Below are positions 9,880 through 20,340 of a stretch of 64,000 nucleotides of DNA, piece by piece. Under the pieces are notes generated by a model. It saw nothing but the letters and a program-made list of their open reading frames with translations, was not told where the DNA came from and made no database searches. The DNA lies in assembly GCA_018105865.1 (NCBI GenBank), contig CM030869.1:5358525-5422524 (forward strand), given 5' to 3'. Numbering within the stretch: the stretch's first letter is position 1; every line of letters begins with the position of its first letter. This DNA comes from Metaphire vulgaris (lineage: Eukaryota > Annelida > Clitellata > Crassiclitellata > Megascolecidae). The position numbers and the translations under genes are program-made.

Positions 9880-10555
9880 TATGTAGCTATAACGACATTC
9901 TTGATGTTATAATGTCGGCAAGAGCACAACTCGCTTAGCTTACATTCTCCGGGCTAAGTGAATATGCAACTCGACCGGCATCCTTTTATTACGAAGAACC
10001 AGCTATGACGTCACATTTCCAGAACAAATAAATTGATAGCGAATAGCTAGAACTACCATCATAACTGCTACGAGCGCGCCTCATACATCATTCAATACAG
10101 TTACAGCACCGAACGATTTTCTAGATTAATCAACCAGCAATTCTATAGATTGATTAACTGGCAGTTTTAAGTTATTACGATTTTCATCAGTATTATTAAT
10201 CAGCACATAATTCCCAAATGTGTATACCATACAGAAACTTTCTAATCAAGAACATTGGTGAGTAATCATATCTATACATATATGTGATTAAACCAACCTA
10301 CGTCCCCTCCAACACCTTCGATGGAGAAGACCACCCAATATGCCCAAAGTTTTAATCTAACTAATTTCCGGTTCCTCGAGCCGTTCCACATTTGGAAGGT
10401 CCAACTCATTTCCGGTTTTCCCACGAAATCGACTGGAAAACAATATTTTGCCTTTTCGCGATCCACCCAAAACTAATCACAATTAATCACAAACTAATCT
10501 AGACTTAATCAAGTCCATGCTGTACGCTGAAGATAATCATATTCAAAGCACTTAT
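9880..10555. other. No recognised gene
   Basis: Contains a direct near-repeat (TAGATTAATCAACCAGCA, then TAGATTGATTAACTGGCA, 10123-10165). A 64-codon minus frame at 10466-10272 matches nothing I know. Confidence 0.35.
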
Positions 10556-10558
10556 GCT

Positions 10559-11040
10559 ATTTATTTATTTATTTATTTATTTCAAGACAATTTCTATAGC
10601 GCCGTGCACTAGGTTAAGGCCTACGACAAGGGCGCTGCACACACATAGTCAACCATAACCTAAACTAAAAAGGTGCGTCTTTAGTTCTCTCAGGAACAGT
10701 CCAGCAGAGTTGGCCTCAGTCACTGCAGTCGGCAAGGCATTCCAAAGCAATGGGTTCCCGCGAGAGAAGGACCTGTCTCCGAACTTCGGAGTCTGTGACG
10801 GAGGCGGAACGAGCAGCAGGACACGATGGCCGGAGCGAAGTGCCGACCTCCGTGCGTTCGACGTTGATCTTAGGACCAGCTCAGCCAGGTACTGTGGACA
10901 GTACGGGTCATTTAACGCTCGGAAGGTGAGCCAGCAGCGCTTATGGATAATGCGCTCTCGGGCTCGAAGCCAGTGCAGTTGATCACGCAGTAGGGGGGTC
11001 ACATTGGCTCCCCAGGGGCTGCTATAGGATAGATAATATA
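10559..11040 (-). mobile_element. CR1-like LINE family G copy 1, 3' end, (AAAT)n tail
   Basis: Minus-strand frame reads NVTPLLRDQLHWLRARERI, KRCWLTFRALNDP, LLVPPPSQTPKFGDRSFSRGNPLLWNALP and LKTHLFSLGYG, the C-terminal block shared with 43230-43595 and 60170-60544. The stop is near 10649. A short 3' UTR with CTATAGCGCC-like sequence ends in TTATTTATTT repeats at 10559-10582, the tail of the minus-strand element. Confidence 0.9.
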
Positions 11041-11250
11041 AAAGAACATGTCGGAAAACAAAATCTGAACTTGGAAGAAGCAACACTCATGGCAAGCGAC
11101 AGGAAGACTTTTAGTCATCTCGTATCAAATTCATCGTCATAATAGAATCCATAGATGATGGAACAAAAAGAAGAATGCATTTATCAAATAATATGAATTA
11201 AAGTAACAAATTATTTCGCTGTCTCACACATGATATTTAATTACATTATA
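11041..11250. other. No recognised feature
   Basis: AT-rich sequence between two LINEs; nothing supported. Confidence 0.3.
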
Positions 11251-11257
11251 CACAAAC

Positions 11258-11635
11258 GTGTTCACAGCCTGCAGTTTGTCGACACATGGCAAGCAACCCA
11301 ACTCTATCCAATTCATACAACTGCTCACTCAGACTAACCTCACACAACACATATCTCTTCCTACTCACACTTTTGGACATACTTTAGACTTGCTCATCAC
11401 GTCTTCTTCTTCATCACTATCTCTAATTTCAGCAATTAGCCAATTCTCTCCATCTGATCATTTTCCCATCTTCTCCATTTTAAGTATCTGCTCCCCAACT
11501 CCTCCGCCTCGTGGAACCTACTCATTCCGCTGTCTTAACAAAATTGACGTAGCCTTGTTCTGTGACAACATTAAATCATCTGAACTAATTACTAACCCCC
11601 CCCCCACTTCTCTGCCGTCACTGATCAATAAATAA
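11258..11635 (+). pseudogene. LINE B endonuclease, C-terminal part
   Basis: The frame contains HTFGHTLDLLIT and, about 25 residues later, SPSDHFPI. These are the LDLxIT and SDH boxes of APE-type LINE endonucleases, including the catalytic Asp-His pair. The N-terminal catalytic residues are missing and the frame stops at TAA 11633-11635. Confidence 0.82.
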
Positions 11636-11641
11636 AATTCT

Positions 11642-12433
11642 GTGTTATCCGGTCTTCTTGATAAACATGCTCCTATCATCACAAGACCTATTTCATCACA
11701 CAACAGCAAACCCTGGTATAACTCTTTCATTCATGCTTTCAAGTCATTTCGCAGACGTCTTGAACGAACATACCATAGAACACATTCTCCATCTGACCTT
11801 TTAAATTTTCGTTCCGCCACCAACCGCTACCATAATCTCCTTACATCTGCCAAAAAGAAGTACTATTCTAACATCATTTCAACAAATAGCTCAAACCCAC
11901 GTAAGCTCTGGAAAACCGTAAATGATCTTTTCCATCGCAAAGAATCAAAACCTCTCCCTCAACCCATTTCTCTGTCAGAACTTGCTGAATCTTTTGCTAA
12001 TTTCTTCTCTGCAAAAATCTCTAAGATTCGCAGTGTCCTTAAGTCTTTCACTATTACTCAAACCACCTCTCCTCATTACCCTTCTCCCTCACAACCCCCA
12101 TGCAATTTATCCAGCTTCACTCCTGCAACTGATGAAGAGGTATCCAAACTGCTACTTTCTCTCCCAAACAAACAATGTGACCTATATCCCATGCCTACCT
12201 CTTTACTCAAACAGTGTGCCATCGTGCTTACGCCTATCATAACTAGAATCATTAACCTCTCTCTTACCTCAGGCACTTTCCCATCTTCATTCAAAAACTC
12301 TTTTGTCACTCCTGTCCTAAAAAAGCCTGGTCTTGACAGAGAAGATCTTAATAACTATCGCCCCATCTCAAATCTTTCACTTCTATCAAAAATTACTGAG
12401 AAAATTGTGCTTTCTAGACTGACCGAACATTGA
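11642..12433 (+). pseudogene. LINE B linker and RT fingers
   Basis: A 263-codon frame with KPWYN, RRRLERTYHRT, NPRKLWKTVNDLF, LPNKQCDLYPMPTSLLK, PVLKKPGLD and NYRPISNLSLLSKITEKI. These are the conserved blocks before and in the fingers of CR1/L2 RTs. A TGA at 12431-12433 interrupts it where the next frame (12443) should follow, next to a local duplication of ACATTGAAAGTGA. Confidence 0.88.
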
Positions 12434-12442
12434 AAGTGAACA

Positions 12443-13178
12443 TTGAAAGTGAACCTTTCAAATAACTCGCTATATAATGCTCATCAGTCTGCCTACACTA
12501 AACATCACTCAACTGAAACCGTTCTCGCCTACATTCATGACAGACTCTTAACCGCAATTGGTCTCCGACAAGTTACTGGCCTTTGTCTCCTTGACCTCTC
12601 TGCTGCATTCGATACCATAGATCACAAAATTCTGCTCGAACGACTCTCTCTCTCTCTCTGGTTTGGAATATCTGAAATAGCTCACAACTGGTTTTCATCT
12701 TATCTTAAATCCCGGTCTTTTCATGTGTCCTGTCTTAGCCAAATTTCTCTATCTCACACTGTAGATTTTGGAGTGCCTCAAGGATCTGTTCTTGGGCCTG
12801 TACTGTTCAGCCTTTACACCACACCGCTCTCATCTTTAATTAATTCCCTTAATTTAAATCACCAACTCTATGCCGATGACACTCAGCTATTCCTTTCCTT
12901 CTCACCTCTTTCATTCAATGCTTCTATTATTGAGCTTGAATCTGCATTCTCATCAATCTCTGCTTGGATGTCATCTAATCTCCTCGCTCTTAACCCTTCT
13001 AAGACAGAGTTTCTTTTAATTGAAGTACCCCAACAACTCAAAAAAATTGCCAATCCTAAACTAGTTTTGGCTTCTGACACCATAATAACCCCTTTTCCAA
13101 CTGCTAGAAATCTAGGATTCAAATTTGATTCTTTTCTAAACTTCGAATCACAAATTTCCCAACTATCAAAAGCCTGCT
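12443..13178 (+). pseudogene. LINE B RT palm with intact YADD
   Basis: Contains AHQSAYTKHHSTET, LLDLSAAFDTIDHKIL, FGVPQGSVLGPVLF, QLYADDTQLFL and LLALNPSKTEFL. The catalytic YADD and the palm Asp of AAFDTIDH are intact, so the palm itself looks functional; neighbouring breaks disable the element. Its CTCTCTCTC run (12640-12660) is expanded in copy 2 at 19598-19647. Confidence 0.9.
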
Positions 13179-13793
13179 ATGTCATCTAATCTCCTCGCTC
13201 TTCGTGACCTTCGTGACCTTCGCCGCCTACGTCCTTGCCTAGATACTAAAACTGCCTCCACAATTGCCACCTCAATAGTCCACTCCAAATTAGATTATTG
13301 TAACTCCCTCTACTATAACCTTCCCAAAGCCTCTATCAACAAATTGCAATCAATACAAAATGCACTAGCTCGCGCTGTTACTAAGTCACCTAAATTCTCC
13401 CATATTTCACCCATACTAAAATCATTACATTGGCTTAAAATAACTGAACGTATCCAATATAAGATAATAACACTTACACATAGCTCACTTCAGTCATCAA
13501 AACCTGTCTACCTTAGATCACTATTAACCCCTCAGCCTCCTCGACCAACACGTTCATCATCTTACCTCACTCTGTCACGCCCACTCAATCAGTCATCCCT
13601 GAAAATTTGCAACCGTGCCTTCTCATACGCCTCACCTGAACTTTGGAACTCGATCCCAGCTTCCCTCCGCAGACTTGGACATTTTCAAACAATAAAATCT
13701 GATTCCTCATTTCCTATAATTCCCGCATTATCTCCTCAAGTCTTCAGGTCTAAGCTTAAATCATTCCTTTTTCTAAAATCATATCCTCCATAG
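13179..13793 (+). pseudogene. LINE B C-terminal domain
   Basis: Reads LRRLRPCLDTKTASTIATS, KLDYCNSLYYNLPKASI, NKLQSIQNALARAVTKS, ILKSLHWLKITERIQYKI and LWNSIPASL, ending FLFLKSYPP at the stop. This post-RT block is typical of CR1/L2 LINEs. At its start, 24 bases (13179-13202) are an exact copy of 12968-12991 and replace the short sequence seen in copy 2 at 20160-20175. Confidence 0.9.
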
Positions 13794-13973
13794 CTGTAAC
13801 AACCTAGCCTCACTGCCCTTTGGACGTTGACTATTGCCTGGCTGATAACATACTTTCCCTATAGCTATTTTAAGAGAGGCTGAGCGCCTAAGAATAAGCA
13901 GCTACTGTTGTGCTGCTTTCCAAGGCGCTATAGAAATCCACGAGATTTTACTTTACTTTAATTTACGTTAGCA

Positions 13974-14219
13974 GGACGGTCACAGATTCATACTCAACAT
14001 TCTTTAATAATCTTTTTGTTGCAGAGCTGTTTTGACTTACCAAAAACCTGATTTTATGACATCTTTTTCAAACTCTAAAGAACTATAGCGGTTTCTTATA
14101 CTTTGCTGTATAAATCAAACTATTGGAGGAACACAGCTATGCACAATAAATTGCACAAATAACAGATTTGGCGTACCATCAGGGCTGTTCCACTCATTAA
14201 ATGAGGCACTACAGATATT
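13974..14219. other. No recognised feature
   Basis: AT-rich flank after LINE B; nothing supported. Confidence 0.3.
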
Positions 14220-14495
14220 GACGATTACATTAGAATAGATTACACGATTATTTTTTGTCTTTTCATTCATCGTTGTTTAAATATTAAGACGTCTACACCA
14301 TTGGATATCATCGGCTGACGCTAAATACATTATATTGCCGTGCGTGGCATTTCGTATAAATTAGAAATTAATTCAAAACACAAAATTTAAACAACTACAT
14401 TTTGCATGGTGTACCCTACAGCAGTGTACCGAAGTGGTGGATTTTTGCCTTCAACTTTCTACTGACTTTGCCATAAATAGACGGCCTCTACGTGT
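14220..14495 (-). repeat. Repeat family J, partial copy
   Basis: CTGACTTTGCCATAAATAGACGGC near its end is close to the reverse complement of 18325-18370, and GTGTACC plus AAACAACTA words nearby match 18810-18870. It is part of the J element that sits inside the hAT at 17886-19067. Confidence 0.5.
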
Positions 14496-14560
14496 ATGAT
14501 TAACATCCACGACTTTGAGCATAGCTGCGTGCAGAGATTTTTAATTATATTCGAATAGTT

Positions 14561-14917
14561 ATATAATATAATATAATATAATATAATATAATATAATATA
14601 ATATAATATAATATAATATAATATAATATAATATAATATAATATAATATAATATAATATAATATAATATAATATAATATAATATAATATAATATAATATA
14701 ATATAATATAATATAATATAATATAATATAATATAATATAATATAATATAATATAATATAATATAATATAATATAATATAATATAATATAATATAATATA
14801 ATATAATATAATATAATATAATATAATATAATATAATATAATATAATATAATATAATATAATATAACATAACATAACATAACATAATATAATATAATATA
14901 ATATAATATAATATAAC
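14561..14917. repeat. (ATAAT)n pentanucleotide microsatellite
   Basis: About 71 units of ATAAT, with four ATAAC variant units near 14864-14883. All long open frames here (YIILY repeats) are artefacts of the array. Confidence 0.98.
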
Positions 14918-15764
14918 AAGCTTACTTGCCTAATTTTAGCCGACTGATCATTGCGGCTCAACTAGTTTTAAGGTTATTTAACTTACCGTGAAATTCTAAA
15001 GTCTGACTTATCGGTTTTCAGTCAAATGCCACACGGCGACGAGTCGACGACAGCCTGTGACATAAACTTGACATCTACAGTAGTTGTTTTATCAGCGTTC
15101 GAATCTAATAAGGCGTATGAATTGGGTCTAAAGTTCGACACTGGGTCGCCGATCGGATCACCTGAGACGTAATTCACGTCTTAAAGATATGTCAGCGGTA
15201 AATTGCATCAGAGACCCGTTAAGGCTTGTTTCTGGCAAATAACTATTAAGGTAATAAATTGTGTTGCTATGAAAGAAATTTCGCAGTTACTGCCTATGCG
15301 TATCATGTCGAAATCAGTTTCGACAAATCGCCACCTTACGGAGAATTTATAGCCTTACAAACAACACAGCCTTGCCGCGCTCGCTATCATAGTTCCAGCG
15401 TTTTTTGCAAACTGCGATATAGCATAAAATGAAGCTCTGTTAAATATAGCGCCGCTATTCGTTCTTTCATCTTCGAATGTTCTGTGTACATACCACAACC
15501 TCATAAAGACTACGAAGACAAAGAGTTCCGCATATTGCATTGTAGGGACCATGAACTCAGAGAGAAACTCATTGCTCAGCTTGCAAATTTGGGCCCAGCC
15601 GTATCGGTCTTACGTAGATTCTGGCTGAGCTTCGGCTGGAGGTCTTAGAATTATATTGCATGTTGGGACTACAAATGAGGCTGGAAAATGTTGGCAAGCA
15701 TAATCCTACAAAGAATTCCCAGATGATGCATTGCGCCAAGAACAAGCAGACGTAAGTAAAGTTC
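14918..15764. other. No recognised gene
   Basis: Mixed sequence, no family recognised. A 65-codon minus frame at 15552-15355 is unsupported. Confidence 0.35.
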
Positions 15765-16005
15765 GGTCATGCTCTGCTCTGCTCTAATCTGCTCTAATCT
15801 GCTCTAATCTGCTCTAATCTGCTATAATCTGCTCTAATCTGCTCTAATCTGCTCTAATCTGCTATAATCTGCTATAATCTAATCTAATCTAATCTAATCT
15901 AACCTAACCTAACCTAACCTAACCCAACCCAACCCAACCCAACCTAACCTAACCTAACCTAATCTAATCTAATCTAATTTAATCTAATCTAATCTAATCT
16001 AATCT
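15765..16005. repeat. Satellite grading from TGCTCTAATC to AATCT to AACCT/AACCC units
   Basis: A 10-bp unit (TGCTCTAATC, about ten copies) grades into 5-bp AATCT, then AACCT and AACCC, then back. It abuts the 3' end of a minus-strand LINE fragment at 16007, so it can be read as that LINE's A-rich tail on the minus strand, amplified. The central AACCT part equals the arthropod-type telomere repeat TTAGG but is short and mixed. Confidence 0.9.
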
Positions 16006-16006
16006 T

Positions 16007-16110
16007 AAACTTCTATAGCGCCACTTTCATAATGCACAGGAGCATCAGCCGATGGCACACCAAATCCAAAATCCCTAAATAGAGAAAACAGTGAGAAAAC
16101 AGTGGCAACT
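16007..16110 (-). mobile_element. LINE family I, 3'-terminal fragment
   Basis: ACTTCTATAGCGCCAC, ATAATGC and GATGGCACACCAAATCC match the same end of the longer copy at 16565-16625. The tail is the neighbouring AGATT repeat. Confidence 0.75.
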
Positions 16111-16153
16111 AATCTTAATCATTAACTTAATTCTTAGTCATTAACCTAATCGA

Positions 16154-16215
16154 TTTCGCAAATTTACGCTACCGATAGCAAACCTGTGTATGCTATCGAT
16201 AGCGTAAGTTTGCAA
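16154..16215. repeat. Imperfect inverted repeat with 10-bp loop
   Basis: CGCAAATTTACGCTACCGAT pairs with ATCGATAGCGTAAGTTTGC across a short loop; three mismatches or gaps. Confidence 0.75.
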
Positions 16216-16257
16216 ATTTTGAGATTTGTTTACGGTATCGCGAGAAAATCATAAATT

Positions 16258-16450
16258 GCATATCATCATCATCATCATCACACTCCATAGTCCATAAGGA
16301 CCGTCGGAGCCAACGGTGTAAGAGTGCTCGCCCATGGCCCTTTCCTTTCTTTGGCCATGTGTATCGCATTTTGGGTGGTGTCAAGTCCAGTCCATTCAAG
16401 AATGTCATCGATCCATCTTCTCTTCTCTTCTCTTGCATATAAATGTTCTG
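16258..16450 (-). pseudogene. RTE-like LINE C-terminal end with (GAT)n tail
   Basis: Minus strand reads RRWIDDILEWTGLDTTQNA followed by HMAKERKG to a stop. The DILEWTGL...A...A..R pattern is the extreme C terminus of RTE-like LINE proteins. GATGATGATGATGAT (16262-16278, as ATC) follows as tail. Strongly 5'-truncated. Confidence 0.75.
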
Positions 16451-16540
16451 ATATGTTCTACCACGCAGGCAGTAGATGAGTAGATAACGCCATGAGGCAC
16501 GACGGTGATTGGAGCGAATGGTATCACGCACACAAGAAAG

Positions 16541-17115
16541 GACTGTCAATCAATCAATCAATCAACTTCTATGGCGCCACGGTAATAATGCCCAGGGCAT
16601 CAGACGATGGCGCACCAAATCCAAATAGAATTAGAGCCTGATCAATCCGGAAGATCAATCAGAACAGCGGGGAGCAACCTAAGGGAGATAAACCAAGTCA
16701 AACAGGTATGTTTTAAGACCGGATAAGAAAGATGATGAGTTCCAAAGCTTATGGCCACACACTGAGAAACAACTAGTGCCAATGGCTGTGCGAGAATAAG
16801 GAACAATTGAAAGTCTTGCCGAATATCTAGTGGAGTGAGTAGGGCCTTAGTTGGTTGAGCGATAAGTCCCATCTTAAGGTAATAGGGTTCAGTATATAAT
16901 ATGGCTTAAATACTAAAGACGGATTTTATAATTAATTCGGTATTTCATAGAAAGCCAATCTGTCTAGCTGGAGCTGTATGTTCGAATCTGGGAGTTTTGG
17001 ACTCTAAGGAATTTTGTACTCTCTGGAGTTTCTGCATATTTGAATTAGTGATACCGAAAAGCAGGGAATTGCAATACTCTAGGAGACTAGAGACTAGCAT
17101 TGGCTAAATGAATAG
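16541..17115 (-). mobile_element. CR1-like LINE family I, 3' end, (TTGA)n tail
   Basis: Minus strand: EYCNSLLFGITNSNMQKLQ near 17070-17010, later LIAQPTKALLTPLDIRQDF and the end KHTCLTWFISLRLLPAV, then a stop near 16642 and a short UTR. The tail is TTGATTGA (TCAA repeat at 16542-16565). Several frame breaks. It is the post-RT block of a CR1-type LINE. Confidence 0.78.
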
Positions 17116-17189
17116 GAACGGGCTTGGGAGATGTCTGATACATAGAATTGATGATTCACATTAGTAGGTCTGAGGAGAGGGAGTGCAAC

Positions 17190-17575
17190 CGGTACATTGT
17201 TCCGGGGACCATGTAGCTCAAAGGGGCCCGCGGTCCGGTGATGATATATTAACAATAGTGTGAACTAGTTTATGACAACGGAAAAGGTCATCTTCGTCAT
17301 GAGCTCAGGGGCCCAGGTGAATGTCTGATTAGGGGCCTGGGCCGATGATGTTAAGTAGGCCTAATTAATATCATAAAAAGACTGACAAGGAAAAATGTCA
17401 TCAATACACTTTTTCAGACTTGTACAGTTGTACTTTACTTGTAACGAGGACCCAGAATTCTGCTTTGAGAAAGACCGAGAAGCATAAAAAATGTCATCAA
17501 CTTTTCACACACTTGGCAGGTAAGTGACGTGACTATGTTTTGTGCCGAGGCCTGGAAATTCTGTAGGCGGCCCTG
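17190..17575. repeat. Degenerate MITE-like repeat carrying the GACAAGnAAAAA motif
   Basis: Contains ACTGACAAGGAAAAATGTCATC (17381-17402) split here as ACTGACAAGG + AAAAATGTCATC, plus degenerate copies near 17271 and 17476. These words recur in MITEs at 22.7, 23.9, 55.9 and 57.85 kb. No termini identified. Confidence 0.5.
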
Positions 17576-17885
17576 CACATTAGGACAGCTATCAAGGATG
17601 AAAGAGGAGTAGTTTTCTTCTTCATGTGCTCTATCCAAAGACAGGTTCCATACTCCAGCGTCGCCACCCCTCTCTATCTTAATCTATCATAATAGAAATT
17701 ATCGAGACTTTACTTATCGTTAGTTTTTATCTTCATGGCTGAATACTTGTTTTTACGTTGTGTCGAACATCCACTCCATCATCTATGTCCTTGGTCGCCC
17801 TTTCTGTGCTTTCTAATTTCTGGAGAATTTGCATATTTTATATGGTTACAGGAATTCGCGATTATTTGAGCGCGGCGCCTACGTG

Positions 17886-19067
17886 CAGTGTTGTAAAGTA
17901 TTTAAATACTGTAGTATTTAAATACTATCTAAATACTTTGTCCGGTATTTAAGAAAGTATTGAAATACCCATCCAAATTTAAGTATTGAAATAGTATTTA
18001 AATACCATACAGTATTTGGTTGTATTTAAGAAATTTAAATACTTTTGATTTATTGCAATTTTCACGTGCACGACTTTCTATTATTTCGTCAGTCGTTTTT
18101 ACATTTTCTTTACTGATGGTTTTAGACAGCTGAACATTAAGTAGGCCTACATTGACATTGTTAGAAATAATTTTAACTAACATTTCTTGACACAAAAATA
18201 TGGTTGTGGCGAATCGTGTGTCAAATACATTATCAAGTATTTGTTTTAAAAGTATTTAAAACTTATTTGCGAGTATTTAAATATTTACCTCGGTATTTGC
18301 ATAGATTTATTATAATACACTAGATGCCGTCTATCTATGGCAAAGTCAGACAAAAGTTGAAGCCAGTCTGCAGTGGGTGGGTGTCAACTGTCAAGAAATG
18401 TTTACTCCGCAGATATCTTGAATACCCCATAATTCTTTAGCGCTATCATATTATTTGAGAGCGGCGCCCACTTAGATGGACGACGTCCCGCTTTAATATC
18501 GTGTACCATAGTTGTTTTAAATGTGTTCCGTTTGATCTTTTACTCATCTTTTCCATAATTCTTATTCGTACCAATTGATTCCCGAATATAAATAAGTACA
18601 ATAATCGTATCGTCAAAGTAGATTTTTAGGTCGATTATTAGTTGAGTTTGAAACCGTTTTGTGCAGTGCTGTTTATGCGACTATAACCCTATGTTACTAT
18701 GTGACCTATGTCTATGTAATTTTAGAAGGCTTATTTGCGGCAGCGACTGCGCAACGTCGCGGCAATTCGCATAAATCAGACGATCAATTACACAATATTT
18801 AAACAACTAGTCCACATTAAATAAGTTAAACTGCTAAACGGTATCCATGCCAACAGTGTACCAAAATTTTCAAGATTTCTGCGGGGTAAACATTTCTTGA
18901 CACACAATCAATGCAAACTGGCCTCATTTTCTGATACCATAGACTCTGTCTTGTGATATTAAAGTCTATGGGTATTTGAGTATTTAAATACTATTTAAAT
19001 ACTACATGAGAACCAAATATTTATGAAAGTATTTAAATGCTTCAGTGAAGTATTTATTACAACACTG
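17886..19067. mobile_element. 1,182-bp hAT element with perfect 8-bp target duplication
   Basis: CAGTGTTGTAA at the left is the exact inverse of TTACAACACTG at the right. The flanking 8-mer CCTACGTG is identical at 17878-17885 and 19068-19075. Both ends are rich in TATTTAAATAC words. No transposase is visible; a 65-codon minus frame (18195-17998) has no recognised domain. A family J repeat sits in the middle. Confidence 0.93.
18320..18975. mobile_element. Family J element inside the hAT, with long inverted ends
   Basis: 18345-18425 (GCCAGTCTGCAG, then GTCAAGAAATGTTTACTCCG) is matched in inverse by 18870-18945. The interior (about 18450-18710) is similar to the DNA flanking the hAT (17845-17885 plus 19068-19290), with shared words such as GATTCCCGA, GATTATTAGTT and TTTATGCG. 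It is therefore a nested repeat related to the hAT's own target. Confidence 0.6.
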
Positions 19068-19595
19068 CCTACGTGGATATGGGCCACGTCAGCAATTATA
19101 TATCTTTTACCACTACGAGTTTAAATTGTTACGTTAGATCATTTACACATATTTTTCACAATTCCTATTGGTATCATTGATTCCCGATACTACTGTATAA
19201 TCGAATCGTAAAAGTAGACTGTCAAGACGATTATTAGTTAAGTTGGAGGCGGTTTTGTGGACACGCCGATTTATGCGTCGAGGCATATTAATCCCATGTA
19301 ATTTTTGTCGGCCATTCGTGGGCTCAGAACTTATAAAAAACTTAGCATGATTTAAAGTGGCTTAGAAGGCATTACTGCCTGGTGAAAGCCACTAGGGGCA
19401 CTAACGGGGCTTGTGACAATGTGGCACTAACTCGCTATATAATGCTCATCAGTCTGCCTACACTAAACTGAAACCGTTCTCGCCTACATTAATGGCAGAC
19501 TCTTAACTGCAATTGGTCTCCGACAAGTTACTGGCATTTGTCTTCTTGACCTCTCTGCTGCATTTGATACCATAGATCACAAAGTTCTGCTCGAG

Positions 19596-19597
<2 letters not shown>

Positions 19598-19647
<50 letters not shown>
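19598..19647. repeat. (CT)n microsatellite inside LINE B coding sequence
   Basis: About 25 CT units; the same site in copy 1 (12640-12660) has about nine. Confidence 0.95.
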
Positions 19648-19648
<1 letters not shown>

Positions 19649-20340
19649 CATACCTGAAAAATCTCACAACTGGTTTGCATCTTACCTTAAATCCCGGTCT
19701 TTTAAAACGTCCTGTCTTAGCCAAATTTCTCTATCTCACAGTGTAGATTTCAGAGTACCTCAAGGATCTGTTCTTGGGCCTCTACTGTTCAGCCTTTACA
19801 CCACACCGCTCTCATCTTGAATGAATTCTCTCAATTTAAGTCGCCAACTCTATGCCGATGACACTCAGCTATTCCTTTCTTTCTCACCTCTTTCATTTAA
19901 TGCATCTATTGACGAGCTTTAATCTGCATTCTCATCAATCTCTGCATGGATGTCATCTAATCTCCTTGCTCTCAACCCATCTAAGTCAGAGTTTCTTTTA
20001 ATTGGACTGCCTCAACAACTCAAAAAATTGACCATCCTAAACTAGTTTTGGCTCCTGGCAGCACAATAATCGCTGTTCCAACTGCAAGAAATCTCGGATT
20101 ACAATTTTATTATTTTCTAAAATTCGATCACAAATCTCTCAACTTTCAAAAGCCTGCTATGTTCATATTCGTGACCTTCGCCGCCTACGCCCTTGCCTAG
20201 ATACCAAAAACTGCCTCCACAATTGCCACCTCAATAGTCCACTCCATATTAGATTACTGTAACTCCCTCTACTATAACCTTCCCAAAGCCTCCATCAACA
20301 AATTGCAATCAATACAAAATGCACTAGCTCGCGCTGCTAC

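Larger units (their letters stand above)
11250..13973 (+). mobile_element. L2/CR1-like LINE family B copy 1, 5'-truncated but otherwise long
   Basis: Spans the end of the endonuclease (11258-11635), the RT (11642-13178), the C-terminal block (13179-13793) and a 180-bp 3' UTR with a TTTAC-rich tail. Three stops or frame breaks separate the parts (about 11636, 12432, 13190). This is the reference copy here; fragments lie at 2576, 7932, 19425, 42155, 43736 and 44395. The start of the element is not visible. Confidence 0.93.

Noticed and set aside
14459..14961. Long YIILY-repeat frames
   Set aside because: Pure translation of the ATAAT microsatellite.
15900..15965. True telomere
   Set aside because: Only a dozen or so mixed units inside a drifted array with LINE fragments on one side.
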